Shown: one piece after another, positions 25,241 through 32,719 of the stretch | Layout of the letters: every line of letters begins with the position of its first letter | How positions within the stretch are numbered: the first letter of the stretch is position 1 | Assembly: GCA_035455265.1 (NCBI GenBank) | Contig: DATIFK010000128.1 | Location: 1 to 39,099, forward strand | Length of the DNA: 39,099 nt | Direction of reading: 5' to 3' | DNA from: MGOM01 sp035455265 | GTDB taxonomy: Bacteria > Chloroflexota > Anaerolineae > Anaerolineales > E44-bin32 | Made by a program: the position numbers and the translations under genes | Notes under the pieces: generated by a model | The model's input: only the letters and a program-made list of their open reading frames with translations | Databases searched by the model: none | Told to the model about the DNA's origin: nothing

Positions 25241-25275
25241 TCCTGAGCCCTGAGCGAAGTCGAAGGGTCGAAGGA
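25241..25275. repeat. Nested palindromic element (CCTGAGCGAAGTCGAAGG type) inside the T-box leader
   Basis: The outer half-sites TCCTGAGC (25241-25248) and TCGAAGGA (25268-25275) enclose an inner copy ending CCTGAGCG...GTCGAAGGG. The outer and inner arms pair as nested hairpins. This CCTGAGCG-aagt-CGAAGG type is familiar to me as a dispersed intergenic repeat in several bacterial groups. It sits where stem II would be expected. Confidence 0.7.
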
Positions 25276-25353
25276 GCGGCTCAGCCCCGATACCGGCTGC
25301 CCGAGACGTTCCGCGCCACGGGCGCGGGACAAGCTGGGTGGAACCGCGAGCTC

Positions 25354-25390
25354 ACGGCCCTCGCCCCAGACAGGCGAGGGCCGTTGCTTT
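25354..25390 (+). terminator. T-box-controlled intrinsic terminator before thrS
   Basis: 12-base stem ACGGCCCTCGCC (25354-25365) / GGCGAGGGCCGT (25373-25384), 7-base loop, followed by TGCTTT. It directly follows the T-box sequence, as the alternative fold to the antiterminator. Confidence 0.88.
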
Positions 25391-25407
25391 GGTCAAGGAG
25401 GAGAGCC

Positions 25408-27210
25408 ATGCCACAGGTTCAGGAACGGTACGAGGATTCGGAGCTCTACCGCATCCGGCACTCGGCGGCGCACGTGATGGCCCAGGCCGTCATGGAGATG
25501 TTCCCCGGCCAGGCGCGCATCGCTATCGGTCCGCCGATCGAGAACGGTTTCTACTACGACTTCGACCTGCCGCGCCCTCTGACCCCGGAGGACCTGGAGA
25601 AGATCGAATCCCGGATGAAGGAGATCCTGCGCGGCGACCACGCCTTCCAGCGGCGTGAGCTGTCGGCCGACGAGGCGCGCCGCCTGTTCCAGGATCAGCC
25701 CTACAAGCTGGAGCTCATCGACGGGCTGGAGCACGGGGAGGCGGACGAGTACGGGAATGAGATGAAGGTGAAGCCGATCATCTCGACCTACGCGCACGAC
25801 GCCTTCACCGACCTGTGCCGCGGTCCGCACGTCGAAAGCACGCGCCAGATCAACCCCGACGCCGTCAAGCTACTGAGCGTCGCCGGCGCCTATTGGCGCG
25901 GCGATGAGAAGCGCCCGATGCTGCAGCGCATCTACGGCACGGCCTGGAAGTCTCCGGTCGAGTTGGAGGCGCACCTGGCGATGCTCGAAGAGGCCAAGCG
26001 CCACGATCACCGCAAGCTCGGCCGCGAGCTGGAGATCTTCACCTTCGACGACGAGGTCGGCCCAGGGCTGCCCCTGTGGCTGCCCAAGGGCGGCGTCATC
26101 ATTGAGGAGCTGGAACGCCTGGCCAGGGAGACCGAGCTGCGCGCCGGCTACAAACGCGTCCGCACGCCGCATCTGAGCAAGGAAGATCTGTTCGTGCGTA
26201 GCGGGCATCTGCCCTACTACGCCGAGTCGATGTACCCGCCGATGGAGATGGAGGGCACGCGCTACTACATCAAGCCGATGAACTGCCCGATGCATCACAA
26301 GATCTTCGCCAGCCAATCGCGCTCGTACCGCGACCTGCCGCTGCGCCTGGCGGAGTACGGCACCTGCTATCGCTTCGAAAAGAGCGGCGAGTTGTTCGGG
26401 CTGCTGCGGGTGCGCTCGATGCAGATGAACGACGCCCACATCTATTGCTCGGAGGATCAGTTCGAGAAGGAGTTCCTGGACGTCGTCGGGCTGCACCTCG
26501 AGTACTTCCGCATCCTCGGGGTCGAGAAGTACATGATGCGTTTCAGCACGCACCACAAGAAGGGGCTCGGCCAGAAGTACGTCGATGACGAGCGCCTGTG
26601 GCTCAAGACCGAGGACATGGTGCGCCGGGCGATGCAGCACGGGAACGTCCCGTACGTCGAGGTGCCGGACGAGGCGGCGTTCTACGGCCCGAAGGTCGAC
26701 GTCCAGATCTGGTCCGCCACGGGGCGCGAGTTCAGCCTGGCTACGAATCAGGTCGACTTCGCCGTGCCGGCGCGGTTCAACCTGACTTTCGTGAACCGCG
26801 AGGGCAAGGAAGAGACGCCGCTGTGCATCCACCGGGCACCGCTCGGCACCCACGAGCGCATGATCGGCTTCCTGCTGGAGCATTACGCCGGAGCCTTCCC
26901 GTTGTGGCTGGCGCCGGTGCAGGCGGTCGTCATCCCGATCGCCGACCGGCACCTCGACTATGCGCGGCGGGCGGCGGCCGAGCTGCAGGCGGCCGGCTTG
27001 CGTGCCGAGGTCGACGAAGGCGCCGAACGAATGAATGCCAAGATCCGGCGGGCCCAGATGCACAAGGTGCCCTACATGCTCGTCGTCGGGGATCGAGAGC
27101 AGGAGCAGGGAGCGGTGGCCGTTCGCCAACGCTCCGGCGACGACCTGGGTGCGATCCCGCTGGCAGCGTTCGCCGCTCGGGCGAAGGAAGAAGCGGCGGA
27201 GCGGCGCTGA
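25408..27210 (+). CDS. thrS: Threonyl-tRNA synthetase lacking the N-terminal TGS domain
   Basis: 600 residues; forms with a TGS domain are about 640. Charges tRNA-Thr. Begins directly in the editing domain: HSAAHVMAQA (His18, His22) and CRGPHV. Catalytic class II core from ~245: motif 1 near GGVIIEELERLARETELRAGYKRV (in two parts), zinc Cys in KPMNCPMH, motif 2 RYRF-like YGTCYRFEKSGEL, zinc His in NDAHIYC and CIHRAPLGTHERMIGFLLEH (motif 3). The anticodon-binding domain follows from ~495 (PVQAVVIPIADRHLDYA). ATG 25408 is backed by AAGGAGGAG (25395-25403), so the lack of TGS is real unless the start lies in the T-box leader, which is excluded by the terminator. Regulated by the upstream T-box. 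Confidence 0.95.
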   Translation: MPQVQERYEDSELYRIRHSAAHVMAQAVMEMFPGQARIAIGPPIENGFYYDFDLPRPLTPEDLEKIESRMKEILRGDHAFQRRELSADEARRLFQDQPYKLELIDGLEHGEADEYGNEMKVKPIISTYAHDAFTDLCRGPHVESTRQINPDAVKLLSVAGAYWRGDEKRPMLQRIYGTAWKSPVELEAHLAMLEEAKRHDHRKLGRELEIFTFDDEVGPGLPLWLPKGGVIIEELERLARETELRAGYKRVRTPHLSKEDLFVRSGHLPYYAESMYPPMEMEGTRYYIKPMNCPMHHKIFASQSRSYRDLPLRLAEYGTCYRFEKSGELFGLLRVRSMQMNDAHIYCSEDQFEKEFLDVVGLHLEYFRILGVEKYMMRFSTHHKKGLGQKYVDDERLWLKTEDMVRRAMQHGNVPYVEVPDEAAFYGPKVDVQIWSATGREFSLATNQVDFAVPARFNLTFVNREGKEETPLCIHRAPLGTHERMIGFLLEHYAGAFPLWLAPVQAVVIPIADRHLDYARRAAAELQAAGLRAEVDEGAERMNAKIRRAQMHKVPYMLVVGDREQEQGAVAVRQRSGDDLGAIPLAAFAARAKEEAAERR

Positions 27211-27226
27211 CGAGGAGGCCGGACGG

Positions 27227-27232
27227 TATAAT
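27227..27232 (+). promoter_or_regulatory. -10 element giving a leaderless L,D-transpeptidase mRNA
   Basis: Perfect TATAAT nine bases before ATG 27242, the same geometry as for the dsbA-like gene at 10357. No ribosome site stands between hexamer and ATG, and no clear -35 is seen (the region is the end of thrS). Confidence 0.55.
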
Positions 27233-27241
27233 CGGGCGGCC

Positions 27242-28405
27242 ATGATGGGAATCGACCGGGAACACCGAATCCTTCCGGCAGTCGGGCTGGCGGTGCTGGC
27301 TCTCATCGCCGTCCGGCTGTCGGCGCGGGCCGCGCCTGACTCCGCCTCCGCCGACCCTCGCGGCGACTTCCTGTGCCCGCCGCGCCTGCAGGTCCGTCAT
27401 CCGGAGATGTGCCAGGATGTCGGACCCGGCTCGGCCCTGGTGGACCTGGCGCAGGCCGGCCTGTTCCCCGAGATGCCGCCGCCCATCGCCCCGATCGACG
27501 ATTCCTACTTCTATGTCCCGGATCAATACGTCCGCGGCCGGAGCCGCACCGTCCGCCTCTATCCCAGCGCCAATGCGGCCGCGAAAGAATCGGGCGATGC
27601 CGATGAGATCTCGGAGGGGTTCGTCTTCCTGAGCTATTCCGACCGGATCGACAGCGGCGACCGAGCCGTCTACCAGACTCCCTCCGGCTTCGTCAGTTCG
27701 GCCGATGTCAGCGACTACGAGGTCCCTCGCTTCCACGGCGAGGCCTTCTCGCGCACCCCGGAGCGGCCTTTCGGCTGGGTCATCTCGGGCACGTTTAGCG
27801 TGACCGAACCCGGGACCGAGGCTTTCACCGAACACTGGCTGCCCAAGTTCAGCCTGGTTCAGATCTACGGAACCGAACACGTCGGCGAATGGGACTGGTA
27901 TCGCATCGGCCGCGAGGAGTGGATCGAACAGCGCAACGTCGCCCGCGTCGTCCCGGATTCGACACCGCCGCCCGGCGTTGAGGCCGATCGCTGGATCACC
28001 GTCAATCTCTACGAGCAGACCATCACAGCTTACGCCGACGGCCAACTGGTTTACGCCACGATGGTCTCGACCGGACGCAACGGCGCCTGGACGCGGCCGG
28101 GGCTGTTCCAGGTCTGGGCCAAACTGCAAAGCGACCTGATGACCGGCGGCATCGCCGGCGAGGCGGGCTTCTACTACTTGCAGAACGTCCCGTGGGTGCT
28201 GTACTTCGACAAAGCGCGTGCCCTGCACGGTACCTACTGGCATGCCAAGTTTGGGACGACCACCTCGCGCGGCTGCGTCAACCTGCCGATGACCGACGCC
28301 CACTGGTTCTTCGACTTCGCCGAGGAGGGGACGTACGTCTACGTCTACGACCCCTCCGGCCAGACGCCGACGGATCCATCGGCCTACGGCGAGGGCGGCG
28401 CGTAG
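27242..28405 (+). CDS. L,D-transpeptidase (YkuD family), exported
   Basis: 387 residues. An N-terminal hydrophobic segment (LPAVGLAVLALIAVRLSARA, ~11-30) is a signal peptide or anchor. A middle region ~85-235 has SH3-like or repeat character (YFYVPDQYVRGRSRTVRLYP). The YkuD catalytic domain spans ~248-375: WITVNLYEQTITAYADGQLV, VSTGRNGAWTRPGLFQVW, His in ALHGTYWH, and catalytic Cys in SRGCVNLPMTDAHWFF. The usual SHGC is SRGC here. Such enzymes make 3-3 crosslinks in peptidoglycan or attach proteins to it. Start at the first of two adjacent ATGs (27242, 27245), chosen from the TATAAT position. Followed by heptad palindrome C. Confidence 0.88.
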   Translation: MMGIDREHRILPAVGLAVLALIAVRLSARAAPDSASADPRGDFLCPPRLQVRHPEMCQDVGPGSALVDLAQAGLFPEMPPPIAPIDDSYFYVPDQYVRGRSRTVRLYPSANAAAKESGDADEISEGFVFLSYSDRIDSGDRAVYQTPSGFVSSADVSDYEVPRFHGEAFSRTPERPFGWVISGTFSVTEPGTEAFTEHWLPKFSLVQIYGTEHVGEWDWYRIGREEWIEQRNVARVVPDSTPPPGVEADRWITVNLYEQTITAYADGQLVYATMVSTGRNGAWTRPGLFQVWAKLQSDLMTGGIAGEAGFYYLQNVPWVLYFDKARALHGTYWHAKFGTTTSRGCVNLPMTDAHWFFDFAEEGTYVYVYDPSGQTPTDPSAYGEGGA

Positions 28406-28462
28406 CGCACCTGCGGAGCGACCGGCGCGATGCCGTGCCGGCGCCTCGCGTCCAGCCTGGCC

Positions 28463-28574
28463 ACCCAAGACCCAAGCCACAAGTCACAAGACCAGGGGCC
28501 GCAAGGCCGCGGACTGGCAACTGGCAACTGGTGACTGGTGACTGGGCTTGCCGGCTGGAAGCTGGAGGCTGGTA
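28463..28574. repeat. Heptad palindrome C (4 + 5 + 3 heptads)
   Basis: Left arm 28463-28490 is four heptads ACCCAAG, ACCCAAG, CCACAAG, TCACAAG. Right arm is five ACTGGNN units (28513-28547), then, after six bases, GCTGGAA, GCTGGAG, GCTGGTA (28554-28574), all in 7-base phase within each run. It lies between the L,D-transpeptidase stop and the next gene. Confidence 0.85.
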
Positions 28575-28669
28575 CCAAAGTCCTATCCACCGCCGGATTC
28601 GCGCCCACCTACAATCAGTCCGGAGTCAACCGTTACGCGCTGCGCCTCTCCCCCTGGAGGAGCTTGCGC

Positions 28670-29032
28670 ATGTATGCGGAAAACGAAATCCTCTTCCCGC
28701 CGCACGTCATCCCGCGCCTGCGGCGCGCCCGGGGAGAACGCTGGCGGCAGCTCGTCGATCGGGTGGCTGCCCTTCCCCAAGACCACCCCGAAAACCTGGC
28801 TTTCTCGCTAATGATGATTCGCCTGGACGGATGTCTCGGTTGCGAGACGGATTCCTTCCGGGCGATGAAGGGCTGCGCCACCTGCGCCCTGCAGGTCCTG
28901 CACCGCTACAAGGGCGCCGACACCGACCTGCTCCAACGCTATCGGAAGGCCCTGGAGGACGTGGAGGCCTTCCTGGAGGTCCACCCCCTCCGGACGTCGG
29001 AAGAGGTCCTGGCGCAAGCGAAAGCCGCCTGA
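28670..29032 (+). CDS. Small four-cysteine protein of unknown function
   Basis: 120 residues, not recognised. Helical N-terminus (PRLRRARGERWRQLVDRVAAL), then Cys55-x2-Cys58 and Cys69-x2-Cys72 (DGCLGCETDSFRAMKGCATC), which can bind zinc or an Fe-S cluster, then an amphipathic helical C-terminus with DLLQRYRKALEDVEAFLE. ATG 28670 follows TGGAGGAG at 28655-28662. The open frame extends upstream to 28538 into repeat C, which I do not count as coding. It is followed by the Fe-S oxidoreductase gene in the same direction, so a link to electron transfer is possible but unproven. Confidence 0.75.
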   Translation: MYAENEILFPPHVIPRLRRARGERWRQLVDRVAALPQDHPENLAFSLMMIRLDGCLGCETDSFRAMKGCATCALQVLHRYKGADTDLLQRYRKALEDVEAFLEVHPLRTSEEVLAQAKAA

Positions 29033-29034
29033 CA

Positions 29035-29123
29035 AGGCAGTCATCAGTCATCAGTCTTCAGTCTCCAAACCTCACTTGGAGGGCCACTCCTCTTGACTGA
29101 TAACTGACAACTGATGACTGACA
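29035..29123. repeat. Heptad palindrome D (4 + 4 heptads)
   Basis: Starts two bases after the stop of the four-Cys gene. Left arm 29035-29062: AGGCAGT, CATCAGT, CATCAGT, CTTCAGT. Right arm 29096-29123: ACTGATA, ACTGACA, ACTGATG, ACTGACA. The spacer holds a small hairpin (CTCCAA/TTGGAG). Units are of the CTGA subclass, unlike the CTGG units in arrays A, B and F. Confidence 0.9.
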
Positions 29124-29209
29124 ACCTCCGTGTGGTAAACTCGCCCCTGATCGTCGCCACGCCCGTCCTCAACCAGTCCCCCGTGCACGTCCCCCGCCGG
29201 AGATGAGCC

Positions 29210-31225
29210 ATGCTGACCCTCATTGAGAAGATCCTCTTCTTCCTGGCCCTGGCCGCCAGCTTGTACCTGACGTGGAAAGCCGGCTGGCGTATCGTCCGCA
29301 CCATCGGCCGCGGCGCCGGTCGGCCGGAATGGCGCGCCCTTCCCGGACGGCTCGCCGGCGTCGTCCTCAAGACCGTCAGCTTCTTGCCGACGTTTCGCGT
29401 TCGCTTTCTCACCAGCCTCTTCCACGCCTTCGTCGGCTGGGGCTTCATGCACTACTTGCTGGTCAACGTCGGCGACGTCCTGGAGGGCTACCTGCCGGGG
29501 TTTCACTTTCTGGGGACCGGCCGCCTCGGTGACGCTTACCGCCTGGTCGGGGACTTGTTGAGTGGTGCCGTCCTCGTCGGTATGGCCTACCTGATCGTGC
29601 GGCGCTTCCTGGTCCGGCCCCCCGGGCTCACGACGCGCGAGACGACGCTGTTGCATCCCAAGGCGCGTGCCGGCATCCGGCGCGACTCAGCCATCGTCGC
29701 CGCCTTCATCGTCCTGCACGTCGGCGGACGCTTCATCGGCGAAAGCTTCGCCCGCGCCCTCGAGGGCGCCGACGCCTGGCAGCCGTTGGCCTCCACCGTG
29801 GCGCGGTTGTGGTCGGGCTGGTCCCCCGCCACCCTGGTGGTGGCCGAGCACATTGCCTGGTGGTTCGCCCTGGGCCTGATCCTGGCCTTCCTTCCTTACT
29901 TCCTTTACTCCAAGCACCTGCACCTGTTCTTCGCCCCGATCAACTTCCTGCTGAAGCCCCGCCGGCGCTCCATCGGAGAGCTCGACCCGCTGAACTTCGA
30001 TGACCCGTCGATCGAGCAGTTCGGCGCGGCGCGCCTCGAGCAGCTGCCCTGGACCTCGCTCGTCGACGCCTACGCCTGCATCATGTGCTATCGCTGCCAG
30101 GACGCCTGCCCCGCCTACGCCACGGGCAAGGTACTTTCGCCGGCGGCGCTCGAGATCAACAAGCGCTACTTCCTCAACCAGGAAGGCGGGCGCCTGGCCG
30201 CCGGCGAGGCCAGCAGCCAGACGCTGCTCGAGTTCGCCATCCCGGCCGAGGCCGTCTGGGCCTGCACCGCCTGCGGCGCCTGCATCGACGTTTGCCCCGT
30301 CGGGAACGAGCCGATGCGGGACATCCTCGACATCCGCCGCGACCTCGTGCTGACCGAGAGCGCTTTCCCCGATCAGCTCCAGGCTGCCTTCCGCGGGATG
30401 GAGAGAACGTTCAACATCTGGAACATCGGCCCCGAGAAGCGCATGGAATGGGCTGCCGGGCTGGACGTCCCAACGGTTGCCTCCACCAAGGACTTCGAGA
30501 TCCTGTGGTGGGTGGGTTGCGCCCCGGCCACGGACGCGCGCGCTCAGAAGACCGCCCGGGCCTTCGCTGCCGTGCTGAAAGCCGCCGGCGTGCGCTACGC
30601 CGTGCTGGGCACTGAAGAACACTGCACCGGCGACTCGGCGCGGCGCGCCGGCAACGAGTATCTGTTCCACGAGCTGGCCACCGCCAACGTCGCAACCCTC
30701 AAGAAAGTCGGCGCCCGCCGCATCGTCACGACCTGTCCGCACTGCCTCCACACGTTGAAGAATGAGTACCCCGCCTACGGGGCGACGCTGGAGGTCCTCC
30801 ATCACACCGAGCTGATCCAGGAACTGATCGCCGCGCGACGGCTGCAGCTCGAGGCGGGGACGCAGGATCTACTGACGACCTATCACGATCCGTGCTACCT
30901 GGGCCGCCACAACGGCGTGTACGACGCGCCGCGTTCCGACCTGGCCGCCGCCGGTGTCCAGCTCAAGGAAATGACTCGTGTTCGGTCCGACTCCTTCTGC
31001 TGCGGGGCGGGCGGGGCGCAGATGTGGAAGGAAGAGGAGCACGGTACGGAGCGCATCAACGCCAATCGCGTCCGGGAAGCGGAGGCGAGCGGCGCCCAGG
31101 TACTGGCCGTCGGCTGCCCGTTCTGCATGATCATGCTCGGCGACCAGGTGCGGCAGGCTGGGGCGACCATCGAGGTTCGCGATGTGGTCGAGATTCTGGC
31201 CGACCGCCTGAAAGCCGGGGGCTGA
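29210..31225 (+). CDS. Membrane Fe-S oxidoreductase of the FadF/HdrDE type
   Basis: 671 residues. N-terminal ~235 residues hold about five membrane segments like the heme-b subunit NarI/HdrE (FLTSLFHAFVGWGFMHYLLV; AEHIAWWFALGLILAFLPYF). Then two [4Fe-4S] motifs: CIMCYRCQDACP from Cys290 and CTACGACIDVCPVG from Cys352. Two CCG (cysteine-rich) domains follow: CTGDSARRAGNEYLF with CPHCLHTLKNEYP, and HDPCYLGRHNG with FCCGAGGAQMW and CPFCMIMLG. Proteins of this build are thought to pass electrons from electron-transfer flavoprotein (fatty or amino acid oxidation) to menaquinone. No etfAB is in the window. ATG 29210 has GGAGA ~7-11 bases upstream. Confidence 0.88.
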   Translation: MLTLIEKILFFLALAASLYLTWKAGWRIVRTIGRGAGRPEWRALPGRLAGVVLKTVSFLPTFRVRFLTSLFHAFVGWGFMHYLLVNVGDVLEGYLPGFHFLGTGRLGDAYRLVGDLLSGAVLVGMAYLIVRRFLVRPPGLTTRETTLLHPKARAGIRRDSAIVAAFIVLHVGGRFIGESFARALEGADAWQPLASTVARLWSGWSPATLVVAEHIAWWFALGLILAFLPYFLYSKHLHLFFAPINFLLKPRRRSIGELDPLNFDDPSIEQFGAARLEQLPWTSLVDAYACIMCYRCQDACPAYATGKVLSPAALEINKRYFLNQEGGRLAAGEASSQTLLEFAIPAEAVWACTACGACIDVCPVGNEPMRDILDIRRDLVLTESAFPDQLQAAFRGMERTFNIWNIGPEKRMEWAAGLDVPTVASTKDFEILWWVGCAPATDARAQKTARAFAAVLKAAGVRYAVLGTEEHCTGDSARRAGNEYLFHELATANVATLKKVGARRIVTTCPHCLHTLKNEYPAYGATLEVLHHTELIQELIAARRLQLEAGTQDLLTTYHDPCYLGRHNGVYDAPRSDLAAAGVQLKEMTRVRSDSFCCGAGGAQMWKEEEHGTERINANRVREAEASGAQVLAVGCPFCMIMLGDQVRQAGATIEVRDVVEILADRLKAGG

Positions 31226-31271
31226 GAAGGCCGCGGACCGCACTCGCAAGCCCGAGGAGAGGCGAAGCAGT

Positions 31272-31808
31272 ATGCGGCCGAGGGCATTCCTCTGGCTGAA
31301 GGCTCTCCTGTTCACCATCACCATTCCCGGGGGCGCGCTCGGCCTGATCCCGGGCCTGCTGATCTCGGACGGCCGCGGGCGCGTCCCGCACGGCCTTGGA
31401 GTTCTCGAAATCCTCGGTTTGGCCCTGATCGTTGCCGGGGCCGGCCTGTATGCCTCGTGCCTGCGGCAGTTCGTCCAAGTCGGCGGCGGCACGCCCGCCC
31501 CCATCGATGCCCCAAGGGCCCTGGTGGCTGTCGGGGCATACCGCTACGTACGCAATCCCATGTACCTCGGGGTCGTAGCAGCCCTGGCCGGCGAGACGAT
31601 GTTGTTCCGTTCTCCGACGCTGGCCGCCTACACCGTCCTCATGGGGGCAGCCTTTCATCTCTTCGTCATGCTCTACGAGGAACCCAACCTGCGCGCTCGT
31701 TTCGGCGAGGGTTATCGCCGTTACCAGACGGAGGTCCCGCGTTGGCTTCCCCGCCGTCCCGGTCCGGGACGGATGACTGACGACGGACGACTGACGACTG
31801 ATAACTGA
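31272..31808 (+). CDS. Isoprenylcysteine carboxyl methyltransferase (ICMT/PEMT) family membrane protein
   Basis: 178 residues with about four membrane segments. Family motif near 85-100: VGAYRYVRNPMYLGVVAAL, then the C-terminal YEEPNLRARFGEGYRRYQTEVPRW signature of SAM-dependent ICMT/phospholipid methyltransferases. Substrate unknown; bacterial members methylate lipids or prenylated or small thiol compounds. The family ends around RWLPRR. The last dozen residues (GRMTDDGRLTTDN) and the stop TGA are encoded by heptad array E, so the repeat has replaced the native end. ATG 31272 has GAGGAGAG ~12 bases upstream. Confidence 0.85.
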   Translation: MRPRAFLWLKALLFTITIPGGALGLIPGLLISDGRGRVPHGLGVLEILGLALIVAGAGLYASCLRQFVQVGGGTPAPIDAPRALVAVGAYRYVRNPMYLGVVAALAGETMLFRSPTLAAYTVLMGAAFHLFVMLYEEPNLRARFGEGYRRYQTEVPRWLPRRPGPGRMTDDGRLTTDN

Positions 31809-31817
31809 TAACTGATG
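31776..31817. repeat. Heptad array E (6 direct heptads, one arm only)
   Basis: Six units in exact phase: ACTGACG, ACGGACG, ACTGACG, ACTGATA, ACTGATA, ACTGATG. No inverted arm is seen. It codes for the C-terminal tail and stop of the ICMT-like gene and ends 16 bases before the next ATG. Confidence 0.9.
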
Positions 31818-31833
31818 ACTTCCTGGAGGCACC

Positions 31834-32718
31834 ATGACCGAGGTCGCCCATCCCGACCTGCATCACATTCTCGATCGATGGCAGTTGGCGCGTGGTCTGG
31901 AAGCGGGCGGTTACTACAACGCCGCCAAGGTTCTCTGGGCGCTGGCCTACGCCGATGAGGTTCGGCTGATCGACATCGCCGGGGTCCCCCGTGGCGAGGA
32001 GGCGTTGGGCCGAGGGTTGGTGGCGGCGCGCCGCCACCTGGAGGCGGAGACCGGGCCGCAAGGGGTGATCGACTACCTCTCGCTGGCCGAGAAGGCCGTC
32101 GCCGACCGCCGTGAGCTGCTGCGCGAGGAGAGTGGCGACGTCGCCGTCTGCCGCGCCTGTGGACATCTCATGTTGGGGGACATCCCCCAACGATGCCCCG
32201 GCTGCGGCGCCTGGCGGCTCACCTTCCACGACTTCCGCCCGACCTACTTTCTGGAACCGACCTCGCCCGAGGAGGCACTGGCAGCTCTGGAGGCGACGCC
32301 GCGGGTGCTGGCAGGGTGGTTGCGCGGGATGAGCGAAGAACAGATGACCGTCTCGCCGATGCCTGGCGAGTGGTCCATGCGCGAGGGGCTGCACCACTTC
32401 CTGGTCACCGAGGTTCTCTTGTCCGGGCGGTTGCGGCAGTTCCTCGAATCCGAAAGGCCCCGGCTGTCCGGGCTGGCGGCCTGGGCCGAACAAATCCAGG
32501 AGGGGCTGCCCACGGAGGCTGTCTTCCACAGCTTCCGGCAATCCCGCGAAGCAACGGTGGAGAGGCTGCGCCGCCTGACGCTCGAGCAGTGGCTCCGCCA
32601 GGCGGATCATGAGGAGTTCGGGACGGTGACCCTGCTCCAGCAGGCCAGCTACTTCGCCCGCCACGACCATTCCCACCTGGCCCAGCTGGAGGCGATCCGC
32701 GCGGCGGCCTTTGCTTAG
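31834..32718 (+). CDS. Zinc-ribbon plus DinB-like protein
   Basis: 294 residues. Residues 1-100 are helical (LHHILDRWQLARGLEAGGYYNAA) and of unknown family. Residues 104-127 form a rubredoxin-type knuckle, CRACGHLMLGDIPQRCPGCG (Cys106, 109, 121, 124), like the tail of rubrerythrin. Residues ~150-290 look like a DinB four-helix bundle with candidate metal His residues in GLHHFLVTEV and ARHDHSHLAQLEAI. DinB-fold proteins include thiol-dependent transferases. The rubredoxin-like part suggests redox or metal binding. ATG 31834 has TGGAGG ~5-10 bases upstream. Its stop is immediately followed by heptad palindrome F. Confidence 0.75.
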   Translation: MTEVAHPDLHHILDRWQLARGLEAGGYYNAAKVLWALAYADEVRLIDIAGVPRGEEALGRGLVAARRHLEAETGPQGVIDYLSLAEKAVADRRELLREESGDVAVCRACGHLMLGDIPQRCPGCGAWRLTFHDFRPTYFLEPTSPEEALAALEATPRVLAGWLRGMSEEQMTVSPMPGEWSMREGLHHFLVTEVLLSGRLRQFLESERPRLSGLAAWAEQIQEGLPTEAVFHSFRQSREATVERLRRLTLEQWLRQADHEEFGTVTLLQQASYFARHDHSHLAQLEAIRAAAFA

Positions 32719-32719
32719 C

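Larger units (their letters stand above)
25130..25390 (+). promoter_or_regulatory. T-box riboswitch (threonine, specifier ACC) in the thrS leader
   Basis: T-box core AAGCTGGGTGGAACCGCGAG at 25331-25350 with following terminator hairpin. Stem I is recognisable: S-turn AGTA (25151-25154) on the 5' side opposite GAA (25220-25222) on the 3' side, then T and specifier ACC (25224-25226), a threonine codon fitting thrS. Lower helix CGGG/CCCG, upper helix CCGG/CCGG plus GCGGG/CCCGC, and an upper hairpin GCAGGGC/GCCCTGC (25178-25203). A stem III-like hairpin CCGCGCC/GGCGCGG lies just before the T-box. Uncharged tRNA-Thr should stabilise the antiterminator and allow thrS transcription. A palindromic repeat occupies the linker at 25241-25275. 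Confidence 0.93.

Noticed and set aside
25870..27306. 478-codon minus-strand open frame
   Set aside because: Antisense shadow of thrS.
28538..28669. N-terminal extension of the four-Cys protein
   Set aside because: It would be translated from heptad repeat C. A good ribosome site precedes ATG 28670.
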